Source: Trametes villosa
Lineage: Eukaryota > Basidiomycota > Agaricomycetes > Polyporales > Polyporaceae
Reading direction: 5' to 3'
DNA: 64,000 bases
NCBI GenBank assembly: GCA_002964805.2
Contig: PUDQ02000006.1
Location: forward strand, 1 to 64,000
How positions within the stretch are numbered: position 1 is the first letter of the stretch; every line of letters begins with the position of its first letter. Below, one piece after another: positions 35,196-48,568 of the stretch. Under the pieces are notes generated by a model. The model was not told where the DNA came from and made no database searches. It was given only the letters and a program-made list of their open reading frames with translations. The position numbers and the translations under genes were made by a program.

Positions 35196-38100
35196 GTTGA
35201 GTGCATCACCGGTGCGACGAGTTCGTAGCGACAATCGAAGAGTTCGCGCACATCCGCGAGGACCAGCGGACGCCGTCCCAGCAGGCGCAGATCGTGCATG
35301 GTTACGGCGGGCTCAAGATCTCTCTTCTCTTGCTGCAGCCTCTCATGTCGTCTCACCCGCTCTTCGACTCCACCCAGACCCCAATGGCGATCACGACGGA
35401 CAAGAAGGACACCGACCCCGAGTACTTCGAGCCGCACAACTTCCTTGTGCTCATGCGCCTCGCCGTTCTCCCGCTCATCCGCAGGGTCTGGGAGTCGTCG
35501 TGGCTCGCAACGACTCCGATCAGTGTCAGCAAGACGGTCGTGCAGATCGTGATGGAGATCCTCAACGCGGAGAACGAGGAGGTCAAGGACGTCCAGAGCG
35601 CCGCCTCGCTCCTCGGTGCGGGTGGCGTCGGTGCCAACATGCCTCTGCCCCGCATCGCCGCTGCGCCGAACCCCGACGAGAACCGCATCCGGCAGCTGGT
35701 CGACATGGGCTTCCCGCGGTCTGCCGCTGAGCGGGCGCTGGTGCGCACGCGGAACAACGTCGCTGCGGCAACCGAGCTGTTGCTCGCCCACCCGTACCCC
35801 TTCCCTCCAGACCCCGAGCCTGCTGAACAGCCCCAGCCCGCTGCTGCTGAGCCAGCTCCCGCTGCAGGAGAAGACGCCGAGGCGGCACCTGCCGAGGGCC
35901 AAGCCGAGGGCGACGCAGTTGCGGCACCCGCGCCTGAGCCTGAAGCTGGTGCTCCGACGGACGAAGCGGCCGAGGTGCAAGAGGCCGTTGAAGCGAACGC
36001 TGAAGGTGGTGTGCCTGAGGAGTCTGCCGAGTCCACTCCCCAGAATCAGACGGAGCAGTCTTCCCCGCTTGTGGGAGGTGCCGCTGAAGGCTCAAGCGCC
36101 CGCTGCTGAGGAGCCCGTCGTTCCCGGCAAGAGTGCAGAGGAGTGGTTAAAGGAGCTCAACACTGCTAGGGAGCCATTCAAGGAGGACCTTGGCCGGCGC
36201 GTACTCAGCCTCGTCGACGAACACCCCTCCCTAGTGTTTGACGTCCAGAAGGTCTTCGTGAGACCTGCGAGCGAGTACCGGACGCGCTCCGTCAAGGCGT
36301 TGATCGACGATATCCACGCGTTCTCTCCGAAGGCATACGATGTACAGGAGCAGCCCCTCTTCGTTCGCTGCCATCTCCTCGCGCTCGTGTTGGGCGACAC
36401 CACGTCTCCCGCTGCGCAGATGGCGGACAAGGAGGCAGAGAGTCTCATGAACGTCTTGCTCTCGTTGCTCCTGTCCAAATTTAACCCCGGCGATGGCGGC
36501 CACCCCGTCATTCCGAAGTGGTTGCCTGCGCAGCTTCTCGTCATCGAGTCTTTGCTGGTACTCGGTGAGGCCCCCGCTCCATCACCCTGCCGAAGGAGGG
36601 CCAGCCTATCGTTCGTGAGCCCATCGCTCAGGGAACGCGCCACGCAGAAGCGCACAATGCCCTATTCGAGTTCTGCATGCGCCTGCTCGCGGTGCCGACT
36701 CTCCCGAAGGACGAGCTGATCTCCGCTCTCCGTATCTTTGTCCTTCTGACTCGCGACTTGAGCGTTGCGGAGAACTTCGTCAAGCGCGGCGGCGTCGCTT
36801 CGCTCTTCCAGTACATGAAGATCTCTTCAGATACCCAGAGCGGCATCGGCATCCAGTCCTACGTCGCCATCATCATGGCCACATCGTCGAGAACCCGTCC
36901 ATTCTCCAGCACGTCATGCGCCAGCAAGTCCGCCAGTTCTTCTCGCACCCTCGCACCCGCGTTGTCGACGTCGGCGCCTTTGTTTCTGGCTGCAACTCGT
37001 CTGCCCTGCGCAACCCGGAGATGTATGTCAAGGTGGCAGATGACGTGTGCCAAATGTCTAACCCGTATGCTACCACCGCCAAGACGATCAGCCTCAGCCC
37101 CCCGCCGGCTCCAAGCACCTCACCCGGCCAGGCGAACACCGCAGAGAAGCGCGAAAAGGTCGACAATGTCGACAAGAGCAACGAGATGAAGGTCGACGAA
37201 CCGCCGGTGCAGCCCGCCCAGAACTCACCCTCTCAGGCGACGGAGACACCCATCCATTACCTGGTTGGGGAACTCATGAGGACCGTCAAGACTGACTTGT
37301 CCCCAGAAGCCGGCGTGGACGCGACCAAGCCCACAGAGGTGCCTGCGGCGACGGCGGCCATGCAGATGTTAGCCAGCCCGGCGGCGAGCCCTCCGCCGAG
37401 GCTAAGCCGCCTCAGGAGTCGGTTGACTACACCTATCCGTGCTTCATCATGCAGGTCATCACCGAGCTGCTGTTCTCTTACGACGACGCTTGCAAGGTCG
37501 CTTTCCTCTCGTGCTCGCCTAAGAACCGCAACCAGGCGCCCGCGAAGGAGGGTTCGGCGAAGCACAGAACCGTTGATCTCCAGTTCCTCTTGTCTGATCT
37601 GCTCACCTTCGGCACGATTAACCCTCAGCCGCCCTCCGATTCCCGCAAGCAGATCACTCACTGCCATTGTGCTACACCCGTCATTGTCGCCCTCTGAGTG
37701 GACACCACGGTCACCTAGGACATCAAGGACGTCCCCACCGAGCTCGTCTCTATCCGCAAGTTCGTCCTCGAGGCGATCAGTCGAGCTCTGAAGGATTTGC
37801 CCACTTCCGAGAATACGGAGAACCGCTATAGCCGTCTCCTGTCGCTGTCCGACCTGTGTCCTCGTCTGTTGACCGTGCGCTATAGCGGGAAGAAGACCGG
37901 CGAAGAAGCTCCAACGCACATCGCGAAGTCATAAACGAGAAGAATTTCGTCTAGACCCTCACCAACGTGCTCGCGGAGGTCGCCCTCAACTACCCGAATA
38001 TCCACAACGTCGTGTCTTCGGGGCTCCACCCTCTGGAATATTTGTGAGTCACGATGGATGTTGCGACGTGTTCATTACTGACGCCGCGTTTGATAGGACC

Positions 38101-40000
38101 AAGGTCACGATGAAGACGAGCCGCGTTTCTGACAAGGTCAAGGAGCTTCCAGCAGAGTAAGTCGGAACCTCCGAGTCTGATATCTCCGAGGACGAAGAGG
38201 AAGAAGAGGACGACGACGGAACGGAGAGCCCGGAGGATCTCGTGGCTACCGACCTATACCGCAACTCGTCGCTGGGCCTGTAAGTAGCCTGTCTTCGCTC
38301 CATAACACTCCCGCTGACGTCTCACGCTGTGTAGGTTCGGCGGGGTACGTCGTTGGATCAACACCTTCGGCAGTTTCAGTCTACTAACTGTTAGCGTAGA
38401 AAATGGAAGATGTTCACTACGACGACGACGACGACGACGACACGGATGACGATGAAGTCGATGCTGTGGAAATGGACTTCAGTAACGAGACGGGGAGTGA
38501 GGATACCTCGGCTACTGACGAGGATGTCGAGGCGGAGCTAGACGACGAGGATGGCGAGTCTGAGGACGACTGGCACGATGAAGAGGAAGAAGAAGAAGAG
38601 GGACTTGTCGAGAACGAGGGCGAGGTCGTTGACGAGGACGCCGAGGACGAGGAAGAAGAAGACGAGGGCGACGAGGTCATGTGGCAGGTAAATCTGGAGT
38701 CTTGCGTTCTTGATGGGGAACAAACTGACGACGATTTGCTCTAGGATATTGTTGTAGGTGAAGGCGATGGTGAAGATCCTGGGGATGATGACGAGGACGG
38801 CGGAGGTAATCGATATGTTATGTCTCGTGCTGTCTCACTCGTTGACCGCTCCATCCAGATATGCCTACTGCGCCGATGGACATCGACGATGAGGCGAATG
38901 TGCTCTCCGAGGGCGCTGAGTAAGTTCAAAGAATGCTGCAGGTTATGTGTTCTTATGTTCTTGTGTAGGTTCGCAGACGAGCTCGGCATCGTGGATGAGG
39001 TTCACCCAGGCCCCAACCTGTTTGACTTGGCTGCGGGCGTCGCTAACGCCTTAGCCACCGGTCCCTTCAACGCAGGTCTGGGCGGTGGCGCCGAAGGTCA
39101 CCCTGTGATGTGCACAGGTTCTGTGCGATCATCTCGCCGTCGCATTGCTGGTCAGTCTAATTCCTTCTCGAGTGAGTCCTGTCACTCACGGAAGACTGTC
39201 GGACAACAACCTGGAAATCTTTGGACGCCCTCGTAACCTCCCTCCTGCATCCGCCGAAAAAAAGTCACCCATCCGCTCCTCTTGGATCCCGCAACCAACG
39301 CGTCGCGCTCATCTCAGGGGCGGTCTTCTTGTCGAGGATAAAGAGCCCTTCTGTCCTCCGGGCCCGACGCTCAGATCTTCGACGAGACATGGGGTGTGGG
39401 CGCAACCCAGTTGCTGTAACATATTCTCTCGCACGGCCATGCGATTGGCAATGAGGCGTTGCACACCAACGCCCCTGCTGGCGTTCCCAGGCCGCCGAAC
39501 CGCAACGGACGTGGTGCGATCTCGGCGTCCATCCGCAGGCCCGCAGATGCACGGACGGATGGCCGGTCACCTGAATCCCCGCTCACGACCCAACGCTAGG
39601 GAGAGGAAGCCAAGACGCTCCACGGCAGGTCCAAGCAGACGCGACTGTCCAAGTTGCAGAACCATGTAAGCATCGCGCTAATGCCTGCCGCTGTGGAGGC
39701 GTACAAGAAAGCAAGAGGAGGAGGCACGGGTCGCGGCTGAGGCTGAGGCAGCTGTACAGGCCGCAACGGAGGCTACGCAGCCACGGACCCTTACGTCGAA
39801 ATGGCCGACGCAACCGAGGAAAGCGCCGGGGCAGGCACCGAAACCCCAGTCGAGGAGAATAGTCCCGAACAAGTGGAGTCGTCAACACGTCAGGGAGAAG
39901 CCGCTGCCCCCTCCTCCTCCCCCAGGAGAGAATCATGGTCATGGTTCACGGTAGCCCGGAGCAGAGTCTCCTCACGCCGGGGATTTAGGCGACGCCTTCG
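35196..40000 (+). pseudogene. TOM1: TOM1/HUWE1-type HECT E3 ligase pseudogene, main copy
   Basis: A long collinear relic of the HUWE1/Tom1 ubiquitin ligase. Blocks in order: MHHRCDEFVATIEEFAHIRE; the UBA domain at about 35680-35800 (NRIRQLVDMGFPRSAAERAL); SAEEWLKELNTAREPFKEDL; NALFEFCMRLLAVPTLPKDE; QVITELLFSYDDACKVAFLS; DIKDVPTELVSIRKFVLEAI; a long acidic segment (38403-38690); DMPTAPMDIDDEANVL; LEIFGRPRNLPPASAE; and LSKLQNHVSIALMPAAVEAY near 39650. Lesions include frameshifts near 36095, 36563 and 36880, TGA at 37695, TAG near 37717, TAG near 37951 and TAA near 38158. Introns are still visible (for example around 38044-38097 and 38686-38743). It ends near RIMVMVHGSPEQSLL at about 39930. No HECT catalytic domain was found. 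In life the enzyme ubiquitinates many nuclear and cytosolic targets. Confidence 0.85.
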
Positions 40001-41702
40001 CCATACTCTAACCAGGTGCTGCCTCTCGTTCTCGTTCAACTCGCCCCTCCTTTTCAACTCGTCCCTCCTCTTCAACCCGCCAATATGTACGACAATGATG
40101 ACGAGCGGACGGGCGCAGCCAACACGGACCACGATGACGTCTTGGTGGCTCCATGGTCGGCGCACCTACGACGTGCGGCAAGTGTGGCACGAAGCTGGCG
40201 ATCAGAGCGATTTCGTTCGTCTGCGCTTGCGCGATGTTTGACGCTGCAATGATCTCGCCCCTCTGTCTGCGGAAGAGGGTCCATGTCGGCTACGTTGCCT
40301 ACAACTTGGAGCAGTTCCGGGCGAGCTCGTCTTCCTGGACTCGCTCTGCAGTTTCCTCTGTTACTCTATGCGTTTCGTCGTCATGATGGACCCCTTGTGT
40401 CCATGATTGAGCTTTTGTCTACTATCATTCCAACCGTCACCGTGAGTGTTCACGTCCATTTGCACTCGAGTGTCACTAATCTTTGCGCAGATTGTCTATG
40501 TCATCTGCCTTGCGGCGGGTGAGCATTCCCAAGTCCCTAATCTACCTATCGTCCTTGTCGCCCGCCGTTCACGATATCCAAGGGCTGGTGGTCATCTCGT
40601 ACGTAAATATTGTTGCTCCAGTGTTCCCTCCTCCCTCAGCCCACATTCGTGTCTCATTAACATGTTCCCCACAGGTTCGAGGACGATACAAATTCTTCGC
40701 CTGGCTTCGCCCGGAGCCTCGCCCCTCTTCTGCTTACATCTGCCTCTTTGTCGCCTCTTCGCCGATTGCGGACATATCACACAGCTGCATGGGCAAACGC
40801 ACAGAGGGTGATGCTTCTCCAGCGGCGGCACGTGCTGCGCACGGACGTTCATGTGCTCGTTACGAGGCAAGTTAGGGCAAATGTTCAAGAACTCTTCGTA
40901 GAGGGTGCGGTGAGGGGAGGGAGGCGGACGTGTTGAAGACGCTGTACATGCTGGTGAGTACCTTGACTCGTTCAAGCTGCTGTCTGGGTCTGACGCAGGG
41001 AGTGTATCTATGATGGAGATCCATCGTTAGCACTGCCGCGCTATGCAGTCAGCATTCATCGTCAAACAGCCACTCGGTGCCTATACCGACGGACTTACAA
41101 GTGTACTCGTCCCAGCGTGTTTCCGCTGCAGTGTTTGCATCGGTCGCCTGGGACGGCGTCTTGCGGGATGGGCAAGGACAACGACTTCAGGCCCGAGCTC
41201 GTCACGCCCATTATATCTATGAGCTACTACTACAGTATCTTCAGTTGTCCGTCGAGGAGTAGTGATGGTAACAGTGGCACCACGATGGCGGGAAGAGACT
41301 AAAACTTAAAGCGCAGGTTGCCGTAGTCACGAGTATGTACAGCGCTAGCCTGACGACTTGTATATCTAATGACACTCAATCTACTCATCTTAATTCGCTA
41401 CTTCTGTATGTACCGCACCTGGTCTGGTTTCTCTACAAGTCTGTCCTCTTTCTGCTTGCCAGCCGTCCTTGCCCTGTTGTCGACATGCCGCCGCCGAATC
41501 CTCTTTCGGAAAGGCGCTGGTAGCCTTCAGGCGGCATAAGCGCCAATCTCGCTGGTTCAATTCTCGCTCCTCTACCCCCACTGCCTGCTAGCTTTCTCTA
41601 TCTCTCTTCGACCCCCTAGTCACGATCAACCTCATGGGCTCAAGGATTTAGTGGGGGGGATTCACCGGTAAGCCGACTGCTATTGGCTGCTATATCAAGT
41701 AG
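40001..41702. other. Unresolved DNA after the TOM1 relic
   Basis: Plus-strand pieces such as GELVFLDSLCSFLCYSMRFV (about 40325-40385) and AQIVYVICLAA (about 40483-40515) look like membrane segments. No consistent model joins them. They may be another gene relic or chance. Confidence 0.25.
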
Positions 41703-43529
41703 ATGTTCATCGAATGTTGCCGGTGCTCTAGTGCGGTCAACTTGACATCCCACACAATGCTTATGTCTGTCAGATACGGACTCGAAGAGCCGGTGGACCT
41801 TCTCCCCAGACATGGGGCTGAAGGGACTGCGACATACCGTGCCATTGTGGTCGACGAGCTCCGCCGGCGGGTCATTGGATTCGTTGAACCCACCAACCAA
41901 GATCTCGCTTTCTTCCTACCTGACGCTGTTCGGGCCGATCTTTTGGCTCTCATGCTTACAAGCAAGCTGTTCTTCGAAGACAGCGCTAGAGTTGCATGGC
42001 GTAGGGTCAACGACCTCCGCCGCCTCTTTCACGTATTGTGCAGTGGAGTGTTAGGAGAGGGCGTGTCGGGAAGGGAAGGGGATCGCTCAGCAAAATATCT
42101 TTTGCAGCTGCAAAGGTCAGCCCAAGTCGCCCCATCTAGTACTCAACGATTAAAGCTGGATGGGCACAGCCAAATCACTAAGAGATACCCCCGACCAGAA
42201 ACCGCGGCTGAAGACCCCACTTTCCGTCATTTCCTATTCTACGCCGCTCAAGTACAGTGCCTGAACACCAGTGCGCTGTACGCTTCGAGCACCCTTCTTG
42301 TTTGTGTACAGTCCCTTCTCCCCCATTCCGCTCTTTTTCCTGCACTTCACACGTTGTCCTGGCGCGACTTGCACCCAACCTCGGGATTCCGCGATCCTGC
42401 TTCTTTCAAGATGCTGTGTGGACCCGGCGTCAAGGTCGTACAAATCATCGTTGGCGGTGTGGTTTGCGTCGCCGATCAGTGGGTTCGACACGCTCTCCGC
42501 ATCGCCTCCAGCAAGGCCCAAGCGCTGTCTGACATCTACATGCTGGCTACATACGGCGAGGGGCACCGCGCACCTTACGTATGCGAGAACAGCCTGAAGA
42601 ACTTGATCACCTACATCAAGGCGTTACCCGTCAGGATGGAGGGTAAGTACGGATAGTCCCCTCATGGCTCACCCACTCTAACAGTCTCCGCTCCAGTCCC
42701 CGCACTCGAATATACTGAGAAGGGTATCTCTGCTGTCGATCACATCGGCGCGTTCCAAAACCAGTGGTCTGCAGGCGAAGGCGGTGTAGCCATTCTGTGG
42801 ATCCCCGTCACCTCGGCGACATGTACCATGTTTGCGAGCCACTCCTCCCCCTCCATCCAGTCGTTGGCCTCCGCGAATTTCTTACTCCAGTTTGCCACTT
42901 TCAGCGGTGATCGCTTACGCTGGTTCTGCGCAGCGAATTTGCCTAAGGCCGAGCCTCAGCCCACATGGAGTCCGGTCTCTTGTGTTGTCCTTCTAGAGGC
43001 TTTCCTCCGGTTCAAGCACGTACGTTACGTGAAGATCAACTTCAGCGGGATCGCTTTCCCCCTCCCAAGCGCCGACCTTCAGCACCTCGGATCGGCGTGG
43101 CCGAATCTGCGGGAGCTGCATATCACCCATGCCACTTGTACCGCGGAGTCTGGTCCCATCCCCACCATCATCACGGTTTACAACCTATGCGTCTCTTGCT
43201 CCAGGCTTCAGGTCATACACATCCCTTCCATCACTACGACGGGATTGATGGACCTCGCAGCACAGAGGGCATGGACGCCACTGCACGTTCTCCGCCACCT
43301 CTCCTCCGATGTCTTGCACCTGCAACATCGCCCAGAGGTTTTTGCGGGCATCCTCATCTTGGTGTTCCCTGGGCTTGAGACCGTGGGGGTATGGGAGGGG
43401 GTATTGCTGTCGGCCGCATGGGAGGCAGCCTTCGCAAGTTTTACAAAAGCCCGCAAAGAGGAATTTGCCGAGGCCAAGGCGAGGTCTAAGTACCGTCCCA
43501 TACACGATGGAAGCCATGTGAGTCCATGA
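41703..43529 (+). CDS. F-box-like/leucine-rich-type protein, two exons
   Basis: Exon 1 is 41703-42642. The intron starts GTAAGT and can end at 42684 or at 42696; both acceptors keep the frame, giving about 594 or 590 residues. The segment PDAVRADLLALMLTSKLFFE DSARVAWRRV (residues about 75-105) resembles the degenerate F-box of Agaricomycete proteins. The rest has leucine-rich repeats of the irregular type (WPNLRELHITHATC, FPGLETVGVWEGVLL). It ends HDGSHVSP. It differs from the two F-box genes at the left edge and is not a close duplicate. The protein is likely a substrate adaptor for SCF ubiquitin ligases; the target is unknown. The first Met is not certain and an inner Met (MLMSVRYGLEE) is equally possible. 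The frame is intact. Confidence 0.7.
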
Positions 43530-44707
43530 TTCTGGCTGCACCACGAGCACTACTGATGGCAGCGCCAGGCCGTCAACCCACCGGGGTGAGGACTGACATA
43601 GCTAGTCTCCGCTCGCTGCTTTCTCTTGTCTTCGTGCTATCCTGGTACATCTTGCTATCATTGCTACCGCTGTTCTCCGCCGCTCTCTCTCTCCCTGCAT
43701 ACCCCACTATAACCATATCATTGTATCGCAATCTTGCATTTGATCTTGTAGCGTACATAGTGTATATCTCCCTGTATATCTCCCTGTATATCTCCCTGTA
43801 TATCTCCCTGTATATCTTCTATATTGTGCCATACTCAGCGAGTTCCGGAGTCCTAATTTCGCATGTACATGCATAATGCCGGCGGGGCTCTTGTGTCTGA
43901 GTGTGAACTCACAGCTGCATAGTTTGGTGCAGGGCAAGTTTTGCATGTGGGCGCGTAAGTAAGGTGCGAGGAACACTCAGACGCTCAGACGCTCTCTCTA
44001 GAGGCTCTCCGAAACATCTCTGCCTTCGCCTCTGACTAGCAACACTACTGTCCGCGCTGTCTCTCATCCCGTATCCCACGGTACAGCAGCATTGTTCTGC
44101 TGACGAGGACTAGGACGAGGACGAGTGCGCCTTCGACTGCCCCGCCACCATGTCGTCCATGGAGAGCAGTCTGCCCCTTGCCGTTCGAGCGCGCCCACCG
44201 CAGCCTTCGGGACCTCCCAGATCAGCCTCCCAACCTCCAATCCGACCGCCCTGTGGTTCTTCGACGAAGACCGGCCTGGGGCAAAGCGGTTCGCTGGCTC
44301 CGCGTCTTTACCTCGCCCTTCAGCTTCGAACTAGGCCACGGGCGCGGGGATGCGCAAGGCTCGCCGGGACGAGGATGCGCGCAAGGAGGAGCCAAAGGAT
44401 GCACGCACGGAGGAGCCAAAGATGCACGCACGGAGGAAGCAGAGGCAGCGCAAGAAGGGCGCGAGCGCGAGGACGCGCGCCGAGCAAGACGCGAACGCGG
44501 ACCTCTGCAACAACTACGTCTACCAGCAAGTGTCACCTCGTTAGCTTCGTAGCCAAATTCTCCTTGGTGCGTATCCATCTCTTCCTTGAGTCTCACTCGC
44601 GAGTGGAATGGCACGGGTACCTCGCGCCGGTGAATCAGGCTACACCTACCTCTTCTACTCCTACCCTACCCGCGAGTTTGAAACCAACGAACTCGTAAGT
44701 TTGGGTA
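43530..44707 (+). other. Intergenic with minisatellites and a possible gene end
   Basis: The 12-bp repeat at 43761-43808 lies here. At about 44390-44440 a GGAGGAGCCAAAGATGCACGC-like unit repeats and encodes Lys/Glu/Arg-rich peptide (DARTEEPKMHARRKQRQRKK). The segment just before the big repeat reads GESGYTYLFYSYPTREFETN and ends at a GTAAGT donor (44696). It could be an exon of a gene cut off by the repeat boundary at 44708. The family is not recognised. Confidence 0.35.
43761..43808 (+). repeat. 12-bp tandem repeat, four copies
   Basis: TGTATATCTCCC is repeated four times exactly, followed by a partial fifth unit. It lies downstream of the F-box-like gene. Confidence 0.9.
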
Positions 44708-45307
44708 GTTGAGACGTTGGAGACCTATGCTGCGGAGCTGAGTAGCTTGGCGTGAGTTGACGCTGTACGTCGCGCCGCCGCGGCGTCCCACTAGTGGCAC
44801 CTTAGGGCATCGTCTGAGCAGCTCGGCGGCCAGCCAGACTAGTGCGGGTCGGGCTTGCCCACGGCCTTGTAGCCTCCGTGAGGTGTATGAGATGTCCGTA
44901 CAGGCTGAGGCAAAGGCGGTTAGAACACGTATAGTGAGTAGACGCGCGCAGTCAGCGTCGGTGCTAGGCACCGCCAACTAGCAGCGAGCAGTGCTCTGCG
45001 CGCATAGGGGACGTGACCCATCTAGTCAAGACTCCGTATCATCTGCAGAGGGTGCTCCGCCGAACGTCTGATGCAGTGATGTAGGACTTTCTTGTTCTAG
45101 TTCGCGGAGACCACGCGCAACGGACAATGCCCATGCATGGGCAAACATCCAAGGCCACCAGCGCTTTGATGCGAGTATGAGGAGGACGCCGAGTACGCGC
45201 CCTGACATTCCAAACTGCCCGCATGTCCGGGGTACATTTACCCGTGCTTTCCCCAGTGTCTCGCCCCGCAGTCTCGCCCGCCGCCGCTCACACTCACATC
45301 TCCTGCA

Positions 45308-47140
45308 GAACAATTCTCGAAGTCCCCCAGTCTGTTACTCCTCTTCCTCTGCACGGCGTTCATCCTGCAGAGATCCGATGTCTCGCCCACAAACCGCTAG
45401 ACAACCATCGCCCCGCTCGCTGTTGTACTACTGGCCTCGTCGTTCAAAGGAATCCAAGAGGACCTGGTGAGTGCTCGTTTGCACGTCCGTTCTTACCTGG
45501 CTCGAGTTTGTGATGGGCTCGCCAATGTGCGCGCCGTGCGTCGGAGGCGGGTTTCGAATCTCGCGTCCATGAGGAACCTGATCGGGCGTCCTTGACGGAC
45601 TACTAGTCATCCCGCGACCAGCCGGAGTTGGCAGCTTACATTGAATCGGCACGTCCATGATTTTACGGCGTAAAGGCGTTCGGTGAGCTGTAGGACAAGT
45701 GATCGCCTGCGGCATCGTTCGCGCGGGCCATGAGGTAATCGGCGCGCTATACGCCGCCGCCCACGGCCTCCCGCCGCCGCGTACCTCACCTAGCTAACGA
45801 CAAAAGACCGCGCTGACTCGCGCTGACTTGCCCTGCTCTAGTCCAGAAAAGACAGCAACTCGATCCGGAGGTTAACTCCTACAAAGCAAACGTGCTAGCG
45901 CTGGACGGCACGTTCGTCGAAATGAAGTGGAAGGCCACCACGATTCACGACTCGCCGTCTCCGGAGCGACGAGTTCATCCTGCTCCTCAGCTCGAGCGAG
46001 CCGGAGAGCTTCTCACAGAGACGTTCAATCTTGGCGGGTAGGTGCGTTCGCCAACTGCTCCCTTGCCCGTGCTCACCAGGCGTCTCCACAGACGACGAAC
46101 TTGGCATCCCCCTCATCTCGTCGTGTCCTTGCATGGGACGCTTCGCCCATTTCCAGCGGCGACGTGCAGAAGCAAGACCTGCTCGGGCCCGACCGACTGC
46201 TTCTCCGCCGCGGCGGCGCACAGATTGGGAACACGCCTTGGGCGTACGGGCTCGTCGCGTGCGTCGGACACGGACCAAAGCTGATGCGGAACACGACAAC
46301 AGCATTTATCAAGCGAATGTCCGTGCTGGCTGCTGCGCTGTCCCTCGGTCGGGTCGACCATCGGCAGCAGCGTCTCCGCACAGTAAGCGCTTTGCGTACA
46401 CATTCGAAATCTGATAAATGTGTCGCAGTGCTTCTTCTCCGGCGAACAGTAGTACCTGCTCGAGACATCCACTAGTATCAAAGGTCCTTGCGCTGCGTCT
46501 CATAGTCGCCCGCCCGCCGCTCATGGGTTCTCATAGCCAAGAAATGCGGTGAAGGTCCGCCGCCCCCCAGACCGCCCATGACTACGTGCTGACCGCTCGC
46601 CCGCAGGCATCCCGGTGCTCATCGTCCTGTACGACAACCTGATTTCCGTTTCGTCAATCTTGACGATGGAGGTGGTCAATTTCCAGCAACCGCAGAGGAT
46701 CAACTCGGGCCTGGACATGTACAACGCAAAGACGGCGCACTATGCCGCATGTCGCCGTTCGCCGAGGAGCTCAGGCAGATCGAGTTCGTGTTCGGCCGCC
46801 AGACTGGCACACTCACGCCTGCAACGAGGTGGAGTTTCAGTCTTGCAGCATCGGCAGCATAGCGTACGCGGAGGCCGTGAAGAGCGTCCGCGAAGGTCGT
46901 CGATAAGACCCTTCAGGGGATGGCACCGAGTTCCGTATGATGCTCGGCGGCGGCGTGGCGGAATACGTTCCGACGTCCAAGGGCTCCCCGGGACGACGAG
47001 GCGCCATCAACCATCTTCGGCTGACCATGGCACAAGCCCGACGGACGGCAAAATGCGTTGCTGCTCCGGTGCGCCGTGCTCGCGGGAGATGACCCGCGGC
47101 CTGCGGAGCACGCCCCGGGGACAAGAGCTCGAGGACGGAA
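45308..47140 (+). pseudogene. P4-type ATPase (lipid flippase) relic, copy 1
   Basis: The order of blocks follows Drs2-type flippases. EQFSKSPSLLLLFLCTAFIL and SDVSPTNR*TTIAPLAVVLL lie at 45308-45430, with TAG at 45398-45400 where Tyr is expected. FILLLSSSEPES lies near 45980, GNTPWAYGLVACVGHGPKLM at about 46229-46288, then FFSGEQ*YLLETSTS near 46430. VLYDNLISVSSILTMEVVNF lies near 46625. The phosphorylation site FSDKTGTLT appears as FGRQTGTLT at 46791-46817, so the catalytic Asp is lost. About 300 bp (45490-45800) between the first two blocks is unrelated. Intact enzymes flip aminophospholipids across Golgi and plasma membranes; this one cannot work. Confidence 0.8.
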
Positions 47141-48568
47141 GAGGACGGGTGATCGTGCGTGGATGTGCGTGAGCGCCAACGCGAATGCGAAACGCGGTGT
47201 GGTGTGGTTCATACACCCCGCGGGTGCACAGACCTGGAGGTAGGTGCAGAGAGCACTCGCCTCCCCCTCTATCCGCCCCGGTCTCTCTGCTCCTTATTCT
47301 CCTCTGTCCTATCCTTTCCGCAACAAAAACCTGAATTATGTCCGAGTCAGTTGCAGCGCAGCTATGCCCACTCACCCGTTCGAAAGATCCTGACGCTGCG
47401 CCTAGTGTGTGCGCTGCACGGTACTGACTGCGAGTCGAGTCTGAACTCGAGACAATACGTGAGGCGGGGCATGCGCGGGTCGTGCGTCGGCGAGACCGTT
47501 GCCGTGTGTGCGTATGTAGTAGGCGATGGGGTATCACACCCTCCCGTGTTTGCTTTTGCTTGATGTCGTCGTTTTGCGCGTGCTAGCCGTGCCCAGGGGG
47601 GCTGGGATGCATCAGCGAAAATGAGTACATATTGAGCGCCTAAATGAGGAGTGATTTCGTGTTCAACGTTCAGCCTTCCATTCGGAACTTCGTGTTCAGC
47701 GCTTCAGCGTTCGCGTATTCGTGTTCAGTCTTTTCAATTTTGTACATATTCCAGGCTTGGCCTTTCAATTCATACACAGACATTAGAATGCCGCATACAT
47801 GTTGAGCCCACAGACTAGTACAAACGGGTGAGGGCGCAATAAGCAAGGATCTCGGCAAGAATCTCGGCAAACCCGATCTTTTGAGGCTTGCAAGGCAGAA
47901 AGCTGGGATGCGCTAGAAATTCTGTGTCTACACGAGTGAGCCCTCCTGAGAAGTGGTGTACAGGATCTTCTTGGGCAGACATCCTAGAGCAAACACTCGA
48001 ACGCCTACGGCGTTATGTATAGCAATGACACCAATAATGACGAAGTGCAGACAAATGCGATAGTGCGCTATTGGAGTACCAGCCCGCATCGACTAGCCCA
48101 AGAAAGCGCTATACAGAGCAAAGGAGATGCCAATTGAACACAGAGAGAGCTCCACAGCCTGTCGCCTCTCTGAATTTTTTAACGCCCGTAGTTGACACAA
48201 TACGATAACACGTTCAGTTCGATGTCGGATAGGCGATCGGAGCGTGTGCGTCCTGCTAGTCTCGTGTCGCATCGAGCAGTCGGTAGAGTATGTAAACAAT
48301 CTGGACGTGGTCTCCACGCAGAGGCGAACTGGGAAGACGATACCATTAGCGGAGTTGCGAGCGGACACCCCGGCAACTTACCTGCGCGAGTACCATGAGG
48401 CGGACACCGGAGTTGAGAAGGCGGGAGGAGAAAGAGAGTGGGAGTGCATTTCAAGGGGTAGTAGGGCAGACAGTAGAGTAGATCTTCTGCTCGGGGTAGG
48501 ACATCGACGCCGGCTGTGTGCAAGAATCAATTCGCCCGCGCCGCTTCACTTACAACGCACAGTACACT
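47141..48568. other. Non-coding part of the repeat, copy 1
   Basis: Short frames only. Around 47660-47740 the words GTTCAGC and TTCGTGTTC recur irregularly. No gene is seen before the 3' end of the RNase III-like gene. The same applies to 58515-59942 in copy 2. Confidence 0.4.

Noticed and set aside
38417..38680. Serine-only minus-strand open frame
   Set aside because: It is the antisense shadow of the acidic Asp/Glu segment of the TOM1 relic.
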